From Novosphingobium meiothermophilum (GTDB lineage: Bacteria > Pseudomonadota > Alphaproteobacteria > Sphingomonadales > Sphingomonadaceae), in assembly GCF_003171715.1 (NCBI RefSeq), contig NZ_QGHL01000004.1, positions 186,001-250,000 of the forward strand: a DNA stretch of 64,000 nucleotides. The letters are read 5' to 3'. The position numbers were made by a program, and so were the translations under genes. Shown in pieces: positions 19,057 through 27,358 of the stretch. The number at the start of each line of letters is the position of its first letter. Positions within the stretch are counted from its first letter, which is position 1. The notes below the pieces were generated by a model that did no database searches, was not told where the DNA came from, and worked only from the letters and a program-made list of their open reading frames with translations.

Positions 19057-20913
19057 TCAGCCCAGCCCCGCCGCAATCGCGGTCCAGTAGGTGATGCCCG
19101 CCGCCACATAGGCCAGTGCGAAAAGATAGGCGAGCATGAAGGCTGGCCATTTCCAGCCGTTCGTCTCGCGCCGGGCCACGGCGATAGTGGAAAGGCACTG
19201 CGGCGCGAACACGAACCAAGCAAGGAAAGCCAGCGCCATCGGCAGGGTCCAGCGCGTCCTGAGCTGCGCGCCCAGCGCCATCGCGGCCTCTTCCTCGTCC
19301 TCGGCGCCCACGGCATAGGTGGTGGCGAGCGAGCTGACCGCCACTTCGCGCGCGGCCATGGCCGGGATGATCGCAAGGCTCATGTCGCGGTTGAAGCCGA
19401 TCGGCTCAAGCACGACGGCAAGCCCGTTGGCCATGGTGCCCGCAATCGAGGCATCGATCTGGTCCTGTCCCGGCTCGGCGCGCGGGAAGTTCAGGAGGAT
19501 CCACAGCGCGATGGTCACGGTGAAGATCATCGTGCCCGCGCGGCGCAGGAAAATCCACGCCCGCTGCCACAGCCCCAGTGCCAGATCCTTTACCGTGGGA
19601 AGCTGATACTTCGGCAGTTCCATGATGAACCCCGAAGCCGCGCCTTTCGTCACCGAACGGCGCAGGACCAGCGCCACCAGCATCGCGCCGATGATCCCCG
19701 CCACATAGAGGCAGAACAGCACAAGGCCCTGCAAGCCCACCCCCGGCCCCACTCTGGTATTGGGAATGAAGGCGGCAATGATGACCGCATAGACCGGCAG
19801 GCGTGCCGAACAGGTCATCATGGGAGCAATCAGGATCGTCGTCAGCCGGTCCTTGGGATCGGTAATGCTGCGCGTGGCCATGATGCCCGGAATGGCGCAG
19901 GCAAAGCTGGACAGAAGCGGAATGAAACTGCGACCCGAAAGACCGACACCCGCCATCATGCGATCCATCAGGAAGGCGGCGCGCGCCATGTAGCCGGTCG
20001 CCTCCATCGTCAGGATGAAGAAGAACAGGATCACGATCTGCGGCAGGAAAACCACCACCGAACCGACCCCCGCGATCACCCCTTCCGTCAGGAGATCGCG
20101 CAGCAGGCTTTCCGGCAGGGTCTGCTTGGCCAGATCGCCCAGCCCGCCGACCAGCGCTTCCAGCCCGTCGGCAAAGGGCGTGGCCCAGGTGAACACTGCC
20201 TGAAACACCACGAACAGCAGCGCAAACAGGATCGGCGGCCCGGCCCAGGGATGCAGCAGAACCTTGTCCATCCGAGCGTGGATGCGGTGCCTTGCGGTTT
20301 CCGAAAGGATCGCCGCGGTTGCCATCTGATGCGCCAGCATCCGTCGTTCGGGCAGGGTCACATGCGGGCGCGGCGCGGGATGGGCCGCTTCGGGCCGCTC
20401 GCGCGCCTCGGCAATCGCGGCGGCAAGTTCGGTCAAGCCTCGGCGGCGAACGGCCACTGTGGGGATGACCGGCACCCCCAGCGCGGCCTCAAGCGCCGCT
20501 GGATCAAGCGTCAGGCCGTCGCGCTCGGCCAGATCGATCATGTTGAGCGCCACCACCGTGGGGCGGCCCAGTTCGATCACTTCCTGCGCAAAGACAAGGT
20601 GCTGTTCGAGGTTGGAACTGTCGAGCACCAGCACGATCACGTCGGGCCGCGCCTGCCCTTCCTGTTCGCCCATGATGACCTTGCGGGTGACTTCCTCGTC
20701 CGGGCTCGCGGCATCCAGCGCGTAAGAGCCGGGCAGATCGACCAGTTCCACCGGCTCACCCGAAGGCAGCAGCAGGCGGCCTGCCTTGCGTTCAACGGTA
20801 ACACCCGGATAGTTCGCGATTTTCTGGCGCGCGCCGGTGAGCGCGTTGAACAGCGCGCTCTTGCCCGCATTGGGATTGCCCACCAATGCGGCAACCGTCG
20901 TCTTGCGCGTCAT
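19057..20913 (-). CDS. feoB: Ferrous iron transporter FeoB
   Basis: A 618-residue protein, shorter than E. coli FeoB (773). The N-terminal G domain has G1 GNPNAGKS (12-19), G2 NYPG (34-37), G3 DLPG (59-62) and G4 NMID (124-127). The membrane part contains the Cys of ATRSITDPKDRL / MMTCSARLPVY and a second Gate region. It takes up Fe(II) in the inner membrane. The C-terminal Cys-rich extension of enterobacterial FeoB is missing, and no feoC follows. It overlaps feoA by four bases. Confidence 0.97.
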   Translation of the reverse strand: MTRKTTVAALVGNPNAGKSALFNALTGARQKIANYPGVTVERKAGRLLLPSGEPVELVDLPGSYALDAASPDEEVTRKVIMGEQEGQARPDVIVLVLDSSNLEQHLVFAQEVIELGRPTVVALNMIDLAERDGLTLDPAALEAALGVPVIPTVAVRRRGLTELAAAIAEARERPEAAHPAPRPHVTLPERRMLAHQMATAAILSETARHRIHARMDKVLLHPWAGPPILFALLFVVFQAVFTWATPFADGLEALVGGLGDLAKQTLPESLLRDLLTEGVIAGVGSVVVFLPQIVILFFFILTMEATGYMARAAFLMDRMMAGVGLSGRSFIPLLSSFACAIPGIMATRSITDPKDRLTTILIAPMMTCSARLPVYAVIIAAFIPNTRVGPGVGLQGLVLFCLYVAGIIGAMLVALVLRRSVTKGAASGFIMELPKYQLPTVKDLALGLWQRAWIFLRRAGTMIFTVTIALWILLNFPRAEPGQDQIDASIAGTMANGLAVVLEPIGFNRDMSLAIIPAMAAREVAVSSLATTYAVGAEDEEEAAMALGAQLRTRWTLPMALAFLAWFVFAPQCLSTIAVARRETNGWKWPAFMLAYLFALAYVAAGITYWTAIAAGLG

Positions 20914-21167
20914 GCCGAAGTCTTTTCCGCCAGCGGTTCAACCTGCATGGCGCGGGCATGAACCCGGCGGATCGCCACGGTCATCCGCCCGATCTCAACC
21001 GCCAGCGGATCACGGCCGATGAACACGCCCCGATAGGCAAGCGTGACCCGCGCCCCCTCATCAAGGCCGAGAGCGCGCAGCCGCCGCGCTTCTTCGGGGA
21101 CCAGCGCAGGCCAGTCGACCTGAGCGATTCGCGCAGGAGTTCCGATAGGAAGTTGATCGAGCGTCAC
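20910..21167 (-). CDS. feoA: FeoA family protein
   Basis: An 85-residue SH3-like protein that assists FeoB. It has the typical LDQLPIGTPARI start, RRLRALGLDEGARV middle and MTVAIRRVHARAM end. The GTG at 21167 was chosen because FeoA proteins begin at this TLDQLP segment; a TTG 21 bases further up would add seven unrelated residues. First gene of feoAB, with a Fur-like palindrome about 30 bases upstream of the start, so iron repression is expected. Confidence 0.9.
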   Translation of the reverse strand: MTLDQLPIGTPARIAQVDWPALVPEEARRLRALGLDEGARVTLAYRGVFIGRDPLAVEIGRMTVAIRRVHARAMQVEPLAEKTSA

Positions 21168-21196
21168 AAGTCTCCGCTGCCATAGCAACGAAGTGA

Positions 21197-21213
21197 TTGC
21201 AAGTCATTCGCAA
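21197..21213 (-). promoter_or_regulatory. Candidate Fur box upstream of feoAB
   Basis: On the minus strand the sequence reads TTGCGAATGACTTGCAA. It fits a 7-1-7 inverted repeat (TGCGAAT-G-ACTTGCA) with one mismatched pair from a perfect TGCGAATnATTCGCA, the general form of alphaproteobacterial Fur sites. It lies 30 bases before the feoA start in an AT-richer stretch, where bound Fur would block the promoter. Inferred by eye, not by matrix scoring. Confidence 0.65.
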
Positions 21214-21257
21214 TAAAATTGCGCCAGATCAAAAATCCGTCGCCGCAGCGGGCGCGC

Positions 21258-21911
21258 TCATGCGGCCGGATAGCGCATCCGGCCCAGCAGGCGCACCAGC
21301 GAAAAACTCTCGTCGCGCGGCTTGAGCAAGCGTGCCTTGGCCTTTTCGAACTGCATCACGTTCTCGATCCGGCGATCGAGAAAGGCGCGTGTGTCCTCGT
21401 GGTCCTCGCTCGTATCCTGCGCCATATAGGCCAGCGTCGCGGCATAGATCGAAGCCAGAGTGATCCGCTTGGTATAGTGATTGTAATCGGTCGCGGTATC
21501 TCCGGCGAGCCGCCACATCGCATCCGCGCTCGACCAGCCTAGACGGGCGGCGGCGGCCACGTTCTGCGGCATGGCCATGATGGCAAGCGCGCGGCGCAGC
21601 GCCTCCTCCTTGCCCTCGATCGCATCAAGCCGGAACTGCACCAGCCGCCGGATGCGCTCGCGGATGGGCAGGTTGCCAAGCTGGCTTGCAGGCAGGGCCT
21701 GGGCCATGTCGGCATCGATCCGCGCGATCCATGCGGCAATCATCTGCATCGCCCCGCCATCAAAGGCAAAGGCGGCAAGCGCGGGATCAACCCCTTCGAT
21801 TTCGGCCGCAGCCGCTACTGCCGCGGGCTTCCAGCCATCGAATGCCGCTGCCTCGGCAATGGCAGGGGCAAGGCGCAGGCGCAGCGCATCAAGCGAGGTG
21901 TCTTCGATCAT
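21258..21911 (-). CDS. COQ9 family ubiquinone biosynthesis protein
   Basis: A 217-residue all-helical protein of the COQ9 family, found in mitochondria and alphaproteobacteria. It has a TetR-like fold that binds lipids and presents ubiquinone intermediates to COQ7. Matching segments are the early AFDGWKPAAVAAAAE helix, IRERIRRLVQFRLDAI, and WRLAGDTATDYNHYTKRITL. It lies just upstream of feoA on the same strand, but the 90-base gap with the Fur-like site argues for separate control of feoAB. Confidence 0.93.
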   Translation of the reverse strand: MIEDTSLDALRLRLAPAIAEAAAFDGWKPAAVAAAAEIEGVDPALAAFAFDGGAMQMIAAWIARIDADMAQALPASQLGNLPIRERIRRLVQFRLDAIEGKEEALRRALAIMAMPQNVAAAARLGWSSADAMWRLAGDTATDYNHYTKRITLASIYAATLAYMAQDTSEDHEDTRAFLDRRIENVMQFEKAKARLLKPRDESFSLVRLLGRMRYPAA

Positions 21912-21929
21912 TCCTTCATCATGCCCGTT

Positions 21930-22550
21930 TCAGAACGAGGGACCATAGGTCTTCTTGGGCGCATTGCCCTGCGCTTCCTTGGTCGAACGCTCGATCTCGG
22001 CCAGAACCGCGCTGCCTTTTCCGTCAAGCGATGCATAATCGCGCGCGGATCGCCCCGAATTGTCCGGGCGATCGGGGTTGGCCCCGGCCTTGATGAGCAA
22101 GCGCACCAGCGCCAGATCGCGGCGATGCACCGCGCTGATGAGCGGGGTTTCGCCGGTATTGTTGGCCTCGTCCACCCTCGCCCCGGACTGGATCAGTTCG
22201 TCCACCCCTTCGATGAAACCCATTTCCGATGCCAGCACCAGCGGCGTCACGCCGCGGTTGTCGCGCGCGTTCACGTTGGCGCCCTTGGCCAGCAGGAACT
22301 GCACCCACGTCAGGTCGCGGCGGGCCACCACGATGTGCAGCGCGGTCTGCCCGGTGGTGAAATCCTTGGTGTTGATGATCTGGGTGCCCGGCTCGTTGAG
22401 GGCCTCCGTCACCTTGTCGCCTTCCTTCTTGCGGACGGCTTCGAGGAACTTGTAGCTGTCGGAAAACTGGGCCTGTGCGGGCACCGCAAGCGCGGCCGCA
22501 GCCAGAACCGCCGCAATCGCGGCAAATGGCCTGCGGATGTTCGACAGCAT
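21930..22550 (-). CDS. Exported ankyrin-repeat protein
   Basis: A 206-residue protein with a clear signal peptide (MLSNIRRPFAAIAAVLAAAA, cleavage after VPAQA near residue 28). The mature part holds about four ankyrin repeats (TGQTALHIVVARRDLTWVQF, RGVTPLVLASEMGFIEGV, GETPLISAVHRRDLALVR and a final degenerate one). It is probably a periplasmic protein-binding scaffold. ATG at 22550 is supported by a strong GGAGGA ribosome site. Eighteen bases before coq9 on the same strand, so possibly cotranscribed. Confidence 0.88.
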   Translation of the reverse strand: MLSNIRRPFAAIAAVLAAAALAVPAQAQFSDSYKFLEAVRKKEGDKVTEALNEPGTQIINTKDFTTGQTALHIVVARRDLTWVQFLLAKGANVNARDNRGVTPLVLASEMGFIEGVDELIQSGARVDEANNTGETPLISAVHRRDLALVRLLIKAGANPDRPDNSGRSARDYASLDGKGSAVLAEIERSTKEAQGNAPKKTYGPSF

Positions 22551-22660
22551 CTGTTCCTCCTGCTTTCCTGCCCGGAAGGGCGTGCCCCAAGTTGCGCGGC
22601 ATGACGGGCAACGTCGGTGCGGCGCGGACTCGGCTCTTGCAAGCACACGGTTAGCAGAGC

Positions 22661-23275
22661 ATGAACCGCCGCGCCATGACCAAGCTTTTCAGATCCATGC
22701 TCCTTCCCCTTGCCGCAGCCTGCACCTTCGCGCTGGGCGCGTGCGGCAGCGGACAGTCCGAGCCGCCCCCGCTCGCAGGCGCGGCCATCGGCGGCGATTT
22801 CACGCTTACCGGCAAGGACGGCAAGCCGGTGCGCTGGAGCGATTTCGAGGGCAAGTATCGCGTGGTCTATTTCGGCTACACCTTCTGCCCTGATGTGTGT
22901 CCGGTCGATCTGCTGAACATCGCGCAAGGGGTGCGCCTGTTCGGCAAGGAGCACGCCAGGCTTGCCGGCAGCGTGGTCCCGATATTCATCACGATCGATC
23001 CCGCGCGCGACACCCCCGAAGTCGTGGGCAGATTTGCCGCCAACTTCGGCCCCGAAGTGGTGGGCCTTACCGGCACGCAGGCAGAAATCGATGCCGTGGC
23101 CAAGAAATGGGCCGTGTTCCATTCGCGCCGTGAAGGCGGCACGAGCGATGCCTACCTCATGGATCACAGCCGCGGCGCTTTCCTGATGGGCCCCAAGGGT
23201 GAACCGATCGCCCTGCTGCCTGCCGAAAAGGACGGCAAGGCGGTTGCCGCCGAACTTGCACGATGGGTGCATTGA
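22661..23275 (+). CDS. SCO1/SenC family copper chaperone, lipoprotein
   Basis: A 204-residue protein with signal peptide and lipobox LGAC (Cys28), so likely anchored to the inner membrane facing the periplasm. The thioredoxin-like domain has the copper motif CPDVC (Cys76, Cys80) and the third ligand His169 in DHSRGAF. SCO proteins deliver copper to, or reduce, the CuA site of cytochrome oxidase. No oxidase genes are nearby. ATG at 22661 is used; a second ATG 15 bases on is also possible. First of a plus-strand run to ribE. Confidence 0.94.
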   Translation: MNRRAMTKLFRSMLLPLAAACTFALGACGSGQSEPPPLAGAAIGGDFTLTGKDGKPVRWSDFEGKYRVVYFGYTFCPDVCPVDLLNIAQGVRLFGKEHARLAGSVVPIFITIDPARDTPEVVGRFAANFGPEVVGLTGTQAEIDAVAKKWAVFHSRREGGTSDAYLMDHSRGAFLMGPKGEPIALLPAEKDGKAVAAELARWVH

Positions 23276-23283
23276 TCCGCTGA

Positions 23284-23727
23284 ATGCCGCAAACACGCTT
23301 CTGGGAAAAGCCGATAGAGGCTCTCACCCGCGAGGAGTGGGAAGCGCTGTGCGACGGCTGCGGCAAGTGCTGCCTGCACAAGCTGGAAGACGATGCGACA
23401 GGCGATGTCTATCACACCAACGTCGCCTGCAAGCTGCTCGATCTGAAGACCGCGCGGTGCAGCGATTACCGGCACCGCCGGGCCTATGTGCCCGATTGCC
23501 TGCGCCTCACGCCCAAGCTGGCGCGGCAATTGCCGTGGCTGCCCGTTACCTGCGCCTATCGCCTGCGCGCCGATGGCGATCCCCTGCCCGAATGGCACTA
23601 TCTCGTCTGCGGAAACCGCGATGCGGTGCACCGCGCCGGGCAATCGGTGGTCGGCAGGGCGATCAGTGAAACACTGGCCGGTCCGCTGGAAGAACACATC
23701 GTGCCAGCCGATCATTTCGATGCGTGA
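23284..23727 (+). CDS. YcgN family cysteine-cluster protein (UPF0260)
   Basis: A 147-residue protein with the conserved CDGCGKCC cluster near residue 25 and further cysteines in NVACKLLD, ARCSDY, PDCLRL and LPVTCAYR, a layout that looks like a zinc or iron-sulfur site. The YcgN family is widespread in proteobacteria with no proven function. Eight bases after the SCO1 gene and ten before the next gene. Confidence 0.9.
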   Translation: MPQTRFWEKPIEALTREEWEALCDGCGKCCLHKLEDDATGDVYHTNVACKLLDLKTARCSDYRHRRAYVPDCLRLTPKLARQLPWLPVTCAYRLRADGDPLPEWHYLVCGNRDAVHRAGQSVVGRAISETLAGPLEEHIVPADHFDA

Positions 23728-23737
23728 GGTTCGCCTG

Positions 23738-24508
23738 ATGCTCGACTGGCTCCGCCGCGCCGACACCTCGCCGTCAGGCCGCAAGGCGGCAGCGCCACGG
23801 CCGCGCAGCGCGGTGCGGCGCACGATCGTTGTGGGCGAACGCGAACTGCCCCTCGTCATCCGCAAGCTTGGCCACGCCCAGCGCATGACCCTGCGCCTTG
23901 CCCCCGATGGCAGCGAAGCGCGCGTTTCCATTCCCGCATGGGGGCGCGTGGGCGATGCCGAAGCCTTTGCGCGCCAGCGCGCCGACTGGCTGGCAGGCCA
24001 GCTCGAACGCCTGCCGCAGTCCGCCACGATCGCACCGGGTGCCAGCCTGCCTTTCCGCGGACAGGAACTGCGGATCGACTGGCAGCAGGGGGCGCCGCGC
24101 AGACCTGTGGCAATCGAAGGCAGCATCATCCTTGGCGGCCCTGCCGAAGGGCTGGCCCCGCGTTTGCAGCGCTGGCTGGAAGCCGAAGCCTTGCGGGTTT
24201 GCACCGATGACCTTTCGCACTACTGCGCCCGCGCCGAAGAGGCCGTGCCACGCCTTGCCCTGTCACGCGCCCAGCGCCGCTGGGGCAGCTGTGCGGCCGA
24301 TGGCACCATCCGGATCAACTGGCGGCTCGTCATGGCTCCTGATTTCGTGCGGCGCTCGGTCGTCGCGCACGAAGTGGCCCACATCCGCCATTTCGATCAC
24401 AGCCCTGCCTTCCATGCCCATCTCGGCCGGCTCTATGAAGCCGATGTCGAGACGGCCAACCATTGGCTGAAACAGCATGGCCGCACGCTCTATGCGGTGT
24501 TCGGATGA
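23738..24508 (+). CDS. YgjP/SprT-like zinc metallopeptidase-type protein (DUF45)
   Basis: A 256-residue protein. The C-terminal half has the zinc motif H211-E-V-A-H215 in AHEVAHIRHFDHSPAFH, preceded by QRRWGSCAADGTIRINWRL, a hallmark of the YgjP (DUF45) family related to the Wss1/SprT peptidases. The start at 23738 is favoured because GAGG lies 9 bases before it; an ATG at 23720 overlaps the previous gene and lacks a ribosome site. The substrate is unknown. Confidence 0.88.
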   Translation: MLDWLRRADTSPSGRKAAAPRPRSAVRRTIVVGERELPLVIRKLGHAQRMTLRLAPDGSEARVSIPAWGRVGDAEAFARQRADWLAGQLERLPQSATIAPGASLPFRGQELRIDWQQGAPRRPVAIEGSIILGGPAEGLAPRLQRWLEAEALRVCTDDLSHYCARAEEAVPRLALSRAQRRWGSCAADGTIRINWRLVMAPDFVRRSVVAHEVAHIRHFDHSPAFHAHLGRLYEADVETANHWLKQHGRTLYAVFG

Positions 24509-24554
24509 TGCTCATGCCTAGCGTAACGGGCGCGAAGCGCCTATCTTGGCGACC

Positions 24555-25070
24555 ATGAAGGGTTTCTTCCGCAACGTCTCTCCGCGCCGCGCAGTCATCG
24601 ACTTGTGGGAAGTCCTTGGCGCACCAAGCGAATATCGCTTCGTTGGCATGCTTCTGGCCCTGGCCGTTACCGGCGGTATCTTCTATGTGATGGGCCAGCA
24701 GGGCGGGCGCGGCCTGCCCCGACCGCCCGAACTGATCTATTTCCCCAGCCTTGCCGAAGGCCGCACCGATGCGGAAATCCTTGCCGAAAATCGCGAGGCC
24801 ACCGCCAAGGCCCGCGCCGAAGCCGCGCGGGAAGAGGAAAGCGCCGAACGCATACGCCAGATGTATCGCGCTGTAGGCAATGCCACCGGCATCGATGCCG
24901 ACAAGGCTTATGAAGCGGGCAAGGCCGAACGCGCTGCCATCGATGCAAAGATCGAAGCCGAGCGCAAGGCACTGCTTGAAAAGCATCTTGTGAAGAACCC
25001 GGTCTTCGAGGCGGAGCAGAAGAAGCTGCAATCGCAGGCCGGCAGCGGATCTCCCGCCCAGGGCGAATGA
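24555..25070 (+). CDS. Membrane-anchored hypothetical protein with helical tail
   Basis: A 171-residue protein: about 27 cytoplasmic residues, one membrane helix (about 28-48, FVGMLLALAVTGGIFYVMG), then a charged Ala/Glu/Arg-rich region (about 70-165) likely to form a coiled coil. ATG at 24555 was chosen over an in-frame TTG nine bases earlier. It overlaps ribD by four bases (ATGA). I do not recognise a characterised family. Confidence 0.8.
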   Translation: MKGFFRNVSPRRAVIDLWEVLGAPSEYRFVGMLLALAVTGGIFYVMGQQGGRGLPRPPELIYFPSLAEGRTDAEILAENREATAKARAEAAREEESAERIRQMYRAVGNATGIDADKAYEAGKAERAAIDAKIEAERKALLEKHLVKNPVFEAEQKKLQSQAGSGSPAQGE

Positions 25071-26038
25071 GCGTTGCCGAAGACGAGCGCTGGCTGAATG
25101 CCGCCGCCGCGCTGGCCGCGCGCGGACGCCCGCTCAGCCGCCCCAATCCAGCGGTCGGTGCGGTGATCGTGCACGATGGCAAGGTGGTGGGCCGCGGCTG
25201 GACACGCCAAGGCGGCAGACCGCACGCCGAAGCCGAAGCGCTGGCCATGGCGGGCAAGGCTGCCGCCGGGGCCACGCTCTACGTCACGCTTGAACCTTGC
25301 GCCCATGCAAGTTCGCGCGGCCCTTCGTGCACGTCGCTGGTGCTTGAAAGCGGCCTTGCCCGCGTGGTCATCGGCGTGGAAGACCCCGATCCGCGCACGG
25401 CCGGAAGCGGGATTGCCGCCCTTCGCGCCGAAGGCATTGCCGCCGATCTCCTGCCTTGCGCGGCGGCGCGCGCCTCATTGGCCGGATACCTTGCACGCTG
25501 CCAGCTTGGCCGCCCGCACGTCACGCTCAAGCTGGCGTGTTCGATCGATGGCAGGATTGCGCTGATTGACGGGTCCAGCCAGTGGATCACGGGCGCCGCC
25601 GCGCGCGCCCACTGCCATGCCGAGCGCGCACGCGCCGATGCCATCCTCGTGGGCGGCGGCACCCTGCGCACGGATCGCCCCCGGCTCGACGTGCGCCTGC
25701 CGGGGCTGGAACAGCGCAGCCCGCAGCGCATGGCCCTCACCCGGCAAAAGGTGCCCGATGGCTGGCACCGCGTGGCGGACATCGGCGCACCCGGCGCCTT
25801 TGGCGATGCCCAGTATCTCTTTGTCGAAGGCGGCGCGCAGACCGCGGCCAGCTTCCTTGCGGCCGACATGGTGGACCGCCTCCTCATCTATCGGGCACCT
25901 ATCCTGATCGGGCGGGGCCTTGCCTGCATTGGCGATATCGGGCTTGGCGATCTGGCGCAGGCACATGGCCGCTGGCGCAACGTGGACCGCAGGACGCTTG
26001 GCAGCGATGCGCTGGATGTCTACGAGCGGGTGCGCTGA
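25067..26038 (+). CDS. ribD: Bifunctional riboflavin deaminase/reductase
   Basis: A 323-residue RibD. The deaminase domain (1-140) has zinc ligands His53 (PHAEAEA), Cys78 (LEPCAH) and Cys88. The reductase domain follows (about 145-323) with LKLACSIDGRIAL and GGAQTAASFL. It catalyses deamination and side-chain reduction in riboflavin synthesis. It is about 40 residues shorter than the common length because of a compact middle of the reductase domain. ribE follows after 12 bases; ribBA and ribH are elsewhere. Confidence 0.96.
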   Translation: MSVAEDERWLNAAAALAARGRPLSRPNPAVGAVIVHDGKVVGRGWTRQGGRPHAEAEALAMAGKAAAGATLYVTLEPCAHASSRGPSCTSLVLESGLARVVIGVEDPDPRTAGSGIAALRAEGIAADLLPCAAARASLAGYLARCQLGRPHVTLKLACSIDGRIALIDGSSQWITGAAARAHCHAERARADAILVGGGTLRTDRPRLDVRLPGLEQRSPQRMALTRQKVPDGWHRVADIGAPGAFGDAQYLFVEGGAQTAASFLAADMVDRLLIYRAPILIGRGLACIGDIGLGDLAQAHGRWRNVDRRTLGSDALDVYERVR

Positions 26039-26050
26039 AGGAGAGTTCGC

Positions 26051-26674
26051 ATGTTCACCGGGATCGTCACCGAAGTCGGCAATATCCTCGCCATCGAGGA
26101 CAAGGGGGACCGGCGCGTGACCATATCGTGCGCGATGGACCCGGCGAAAATTGCCATCGGTGCCTCGATTGCCTGTTCGGGCGTGTGCCTGACGGTGGTG
26201 GACAAGGGCGGCGTTGCCGGTGAAGGCTGGTTTGCCGTCGATGTATCGGGCGAGACGGTCAAGCGCACCGCGCCCGAACAGTGGACAGTGGGCGCGCCGC
26301 TCAACCTTGAACCCGCGCTCAAGCTGGGCGACGAACTGGGCGGGCATATCGTCACCGGGCATGTCGATGCCGTGGGCCAAGTCGTCAGCGTGAAGCAGGT
26401 CGGCGCATCGTGGCAGTATATCGTCTCCGCGCCTGCGGAACTGGCGCCCTATATTGCCGCCAAAGGCTCGATCACGGTTGACGGCGTGTCGCTGACGGTC
26501 AACGAAGTGGCCGATCAGCCCGATGGCGCCTGCCACTTCATGCTGAACATCATTCCCCATACCGCCGAAGTGACCACGCTGGGCACGCTGGCGGAAGGCC
26601 GCAAGGTCAACCTGGAGATCGACGTGCTCGCCCGCTATCTCAAGCGGATGCAGAGCCTTGCGGCGCAAGGATAA
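26051..26674 (+). CDS. ribE: Riboflavin synthase alpha subunit
   Basis: A 207-residue protein with two similar beta-barrel halves (MFTGIVTEVGNI start; GGHIVTGHVDAVG opening the second half), as in all riboflavin synthases. It dismutates two lumazine molecules to riboflavin and a pyrimidine that is recycled. Good ribosome site GGAGAG before ATG 26051. Last gene of the plus-strand run, converging on a hydrolase gene with only 15 bases between, and no obvious terminator. Confidence 0.97.
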   Translation: MFTGIVTEVGNILAIEDKGDRRVTISCAMDPAKIAIGASIACSGVCLTVVDKGGVAGEGWFAVDVSGETVKRTAPEQWTVGAPLNLEPALKLGDELGGHIVTGHVDAVGQVVSVKQVGASWQYIVSAPAELAPYIAAKGSITVDGVSLTVNEVADQPDGACHFMLNIIPHTAEVTTLGTLAEGRKVNLEIDVLARYLKRMQSLAAQG

Positions 26675-26689
26675 GCGGCGCAGGCCAGC

Positions 26690-27358
26690 TCATGCGCAGC
26701 CTAGCAGGATGTGCAGCGTCTGGTCCGGCTGGTCCGCCATGACATAATGCCCGGCTTCCACTTCGTGGTATTCCCACGCCGGATCGTCCTGCACCGCAGC
26801 GGCAAATTGCGCAAACGGCGTTGGTTGCCAGCCATTGGCAAATACATAAACCCGGCGCGGGATCTTCGCCTCCTCGCCGGTGAAGCGCACCGCCTCAACC
26901 AGCGTCAGCAGCGGATGGGCCGAAAGCACCGGGCTTTCCAGACCCGGCAACGGTGAAACAGCGCCGGGGTTGTGCTTCTGGCTGCCGATGTAGTGCGCGT
27001 GTTCCCACTCGCCAGTCAGATCCCACAGCGACTGGCCATCCTGCGGCAGGAAGGCGTCGACATAGACGATGGCATCAATCCGCGCCCCCAACCGGGTGGC
27101 AACGCCCGTGATGACCATGCCGCCCCATGAATGACCGACAAGGACAAAGCGATCAAAGCCCGCCTGCGCGATCTGGCTACAGACATCATCGATGTGGGTC
27201 GTCAGCGTGATGCCGGGATGAAACTCGGCCTTGCGCTTGCCAAGTCCGGTAAGATCAGCGGCAAGCACGCCGTGGCCAGCAGCCACCAGATCGGCCTTGA
27301 GCCGGTCCCATACGAAACTGCCACCCCACGCCCCGTGAACCAGAACGAAATCGGTCAT
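26690..27358 (-). CDS. Alpha/beta hydrolase, methylesterase-like
   Basis: A 222-residue alpha/beta hydrolase. The oxyanion region is VHGAWGGSFVWDRL, the nucleophile is Ser77 in GHSWGG, and the catalytic His lies in EAGHYVMAD near the end. It resembles the small esterases that act on methyl esters and pyrethroids. Its ATG overlaps the metF stop (ATGA), so it belongs to the demethylase-metF unit, and an ester of the same aromatic substrate family is a reasonable guess. Substrate unknown. Confidence 0.82.
   Translation of the reverse strand: MTDFVLVHGAWGGSFVWDRLKADLVAAGHGVLAADLTGLGKRKAEFHPGITLTTHIDDVCSQIAQAGFDRFVLVGHSWGGMVITGVATRLGARIDAIVYVDAFLPQDGQSLWDLTGEWEHAHYIGSQKHNPGAVSPLPGLESPVLSAHPLLTLVEAVRFTGEEAKIPRRVYVFANGWQPTPFAQFAAAVQDDPAWEYHEVEAGHYVMADQPDQTLHILLGCA

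Noticed and set aside
19000..20961. Plus-strand frame of 653 codons opposite feoB
   Set aside because: feoB has all G-protein and membrane motifs on the other strand; this frame is His/Arg/Gln-rich noise.
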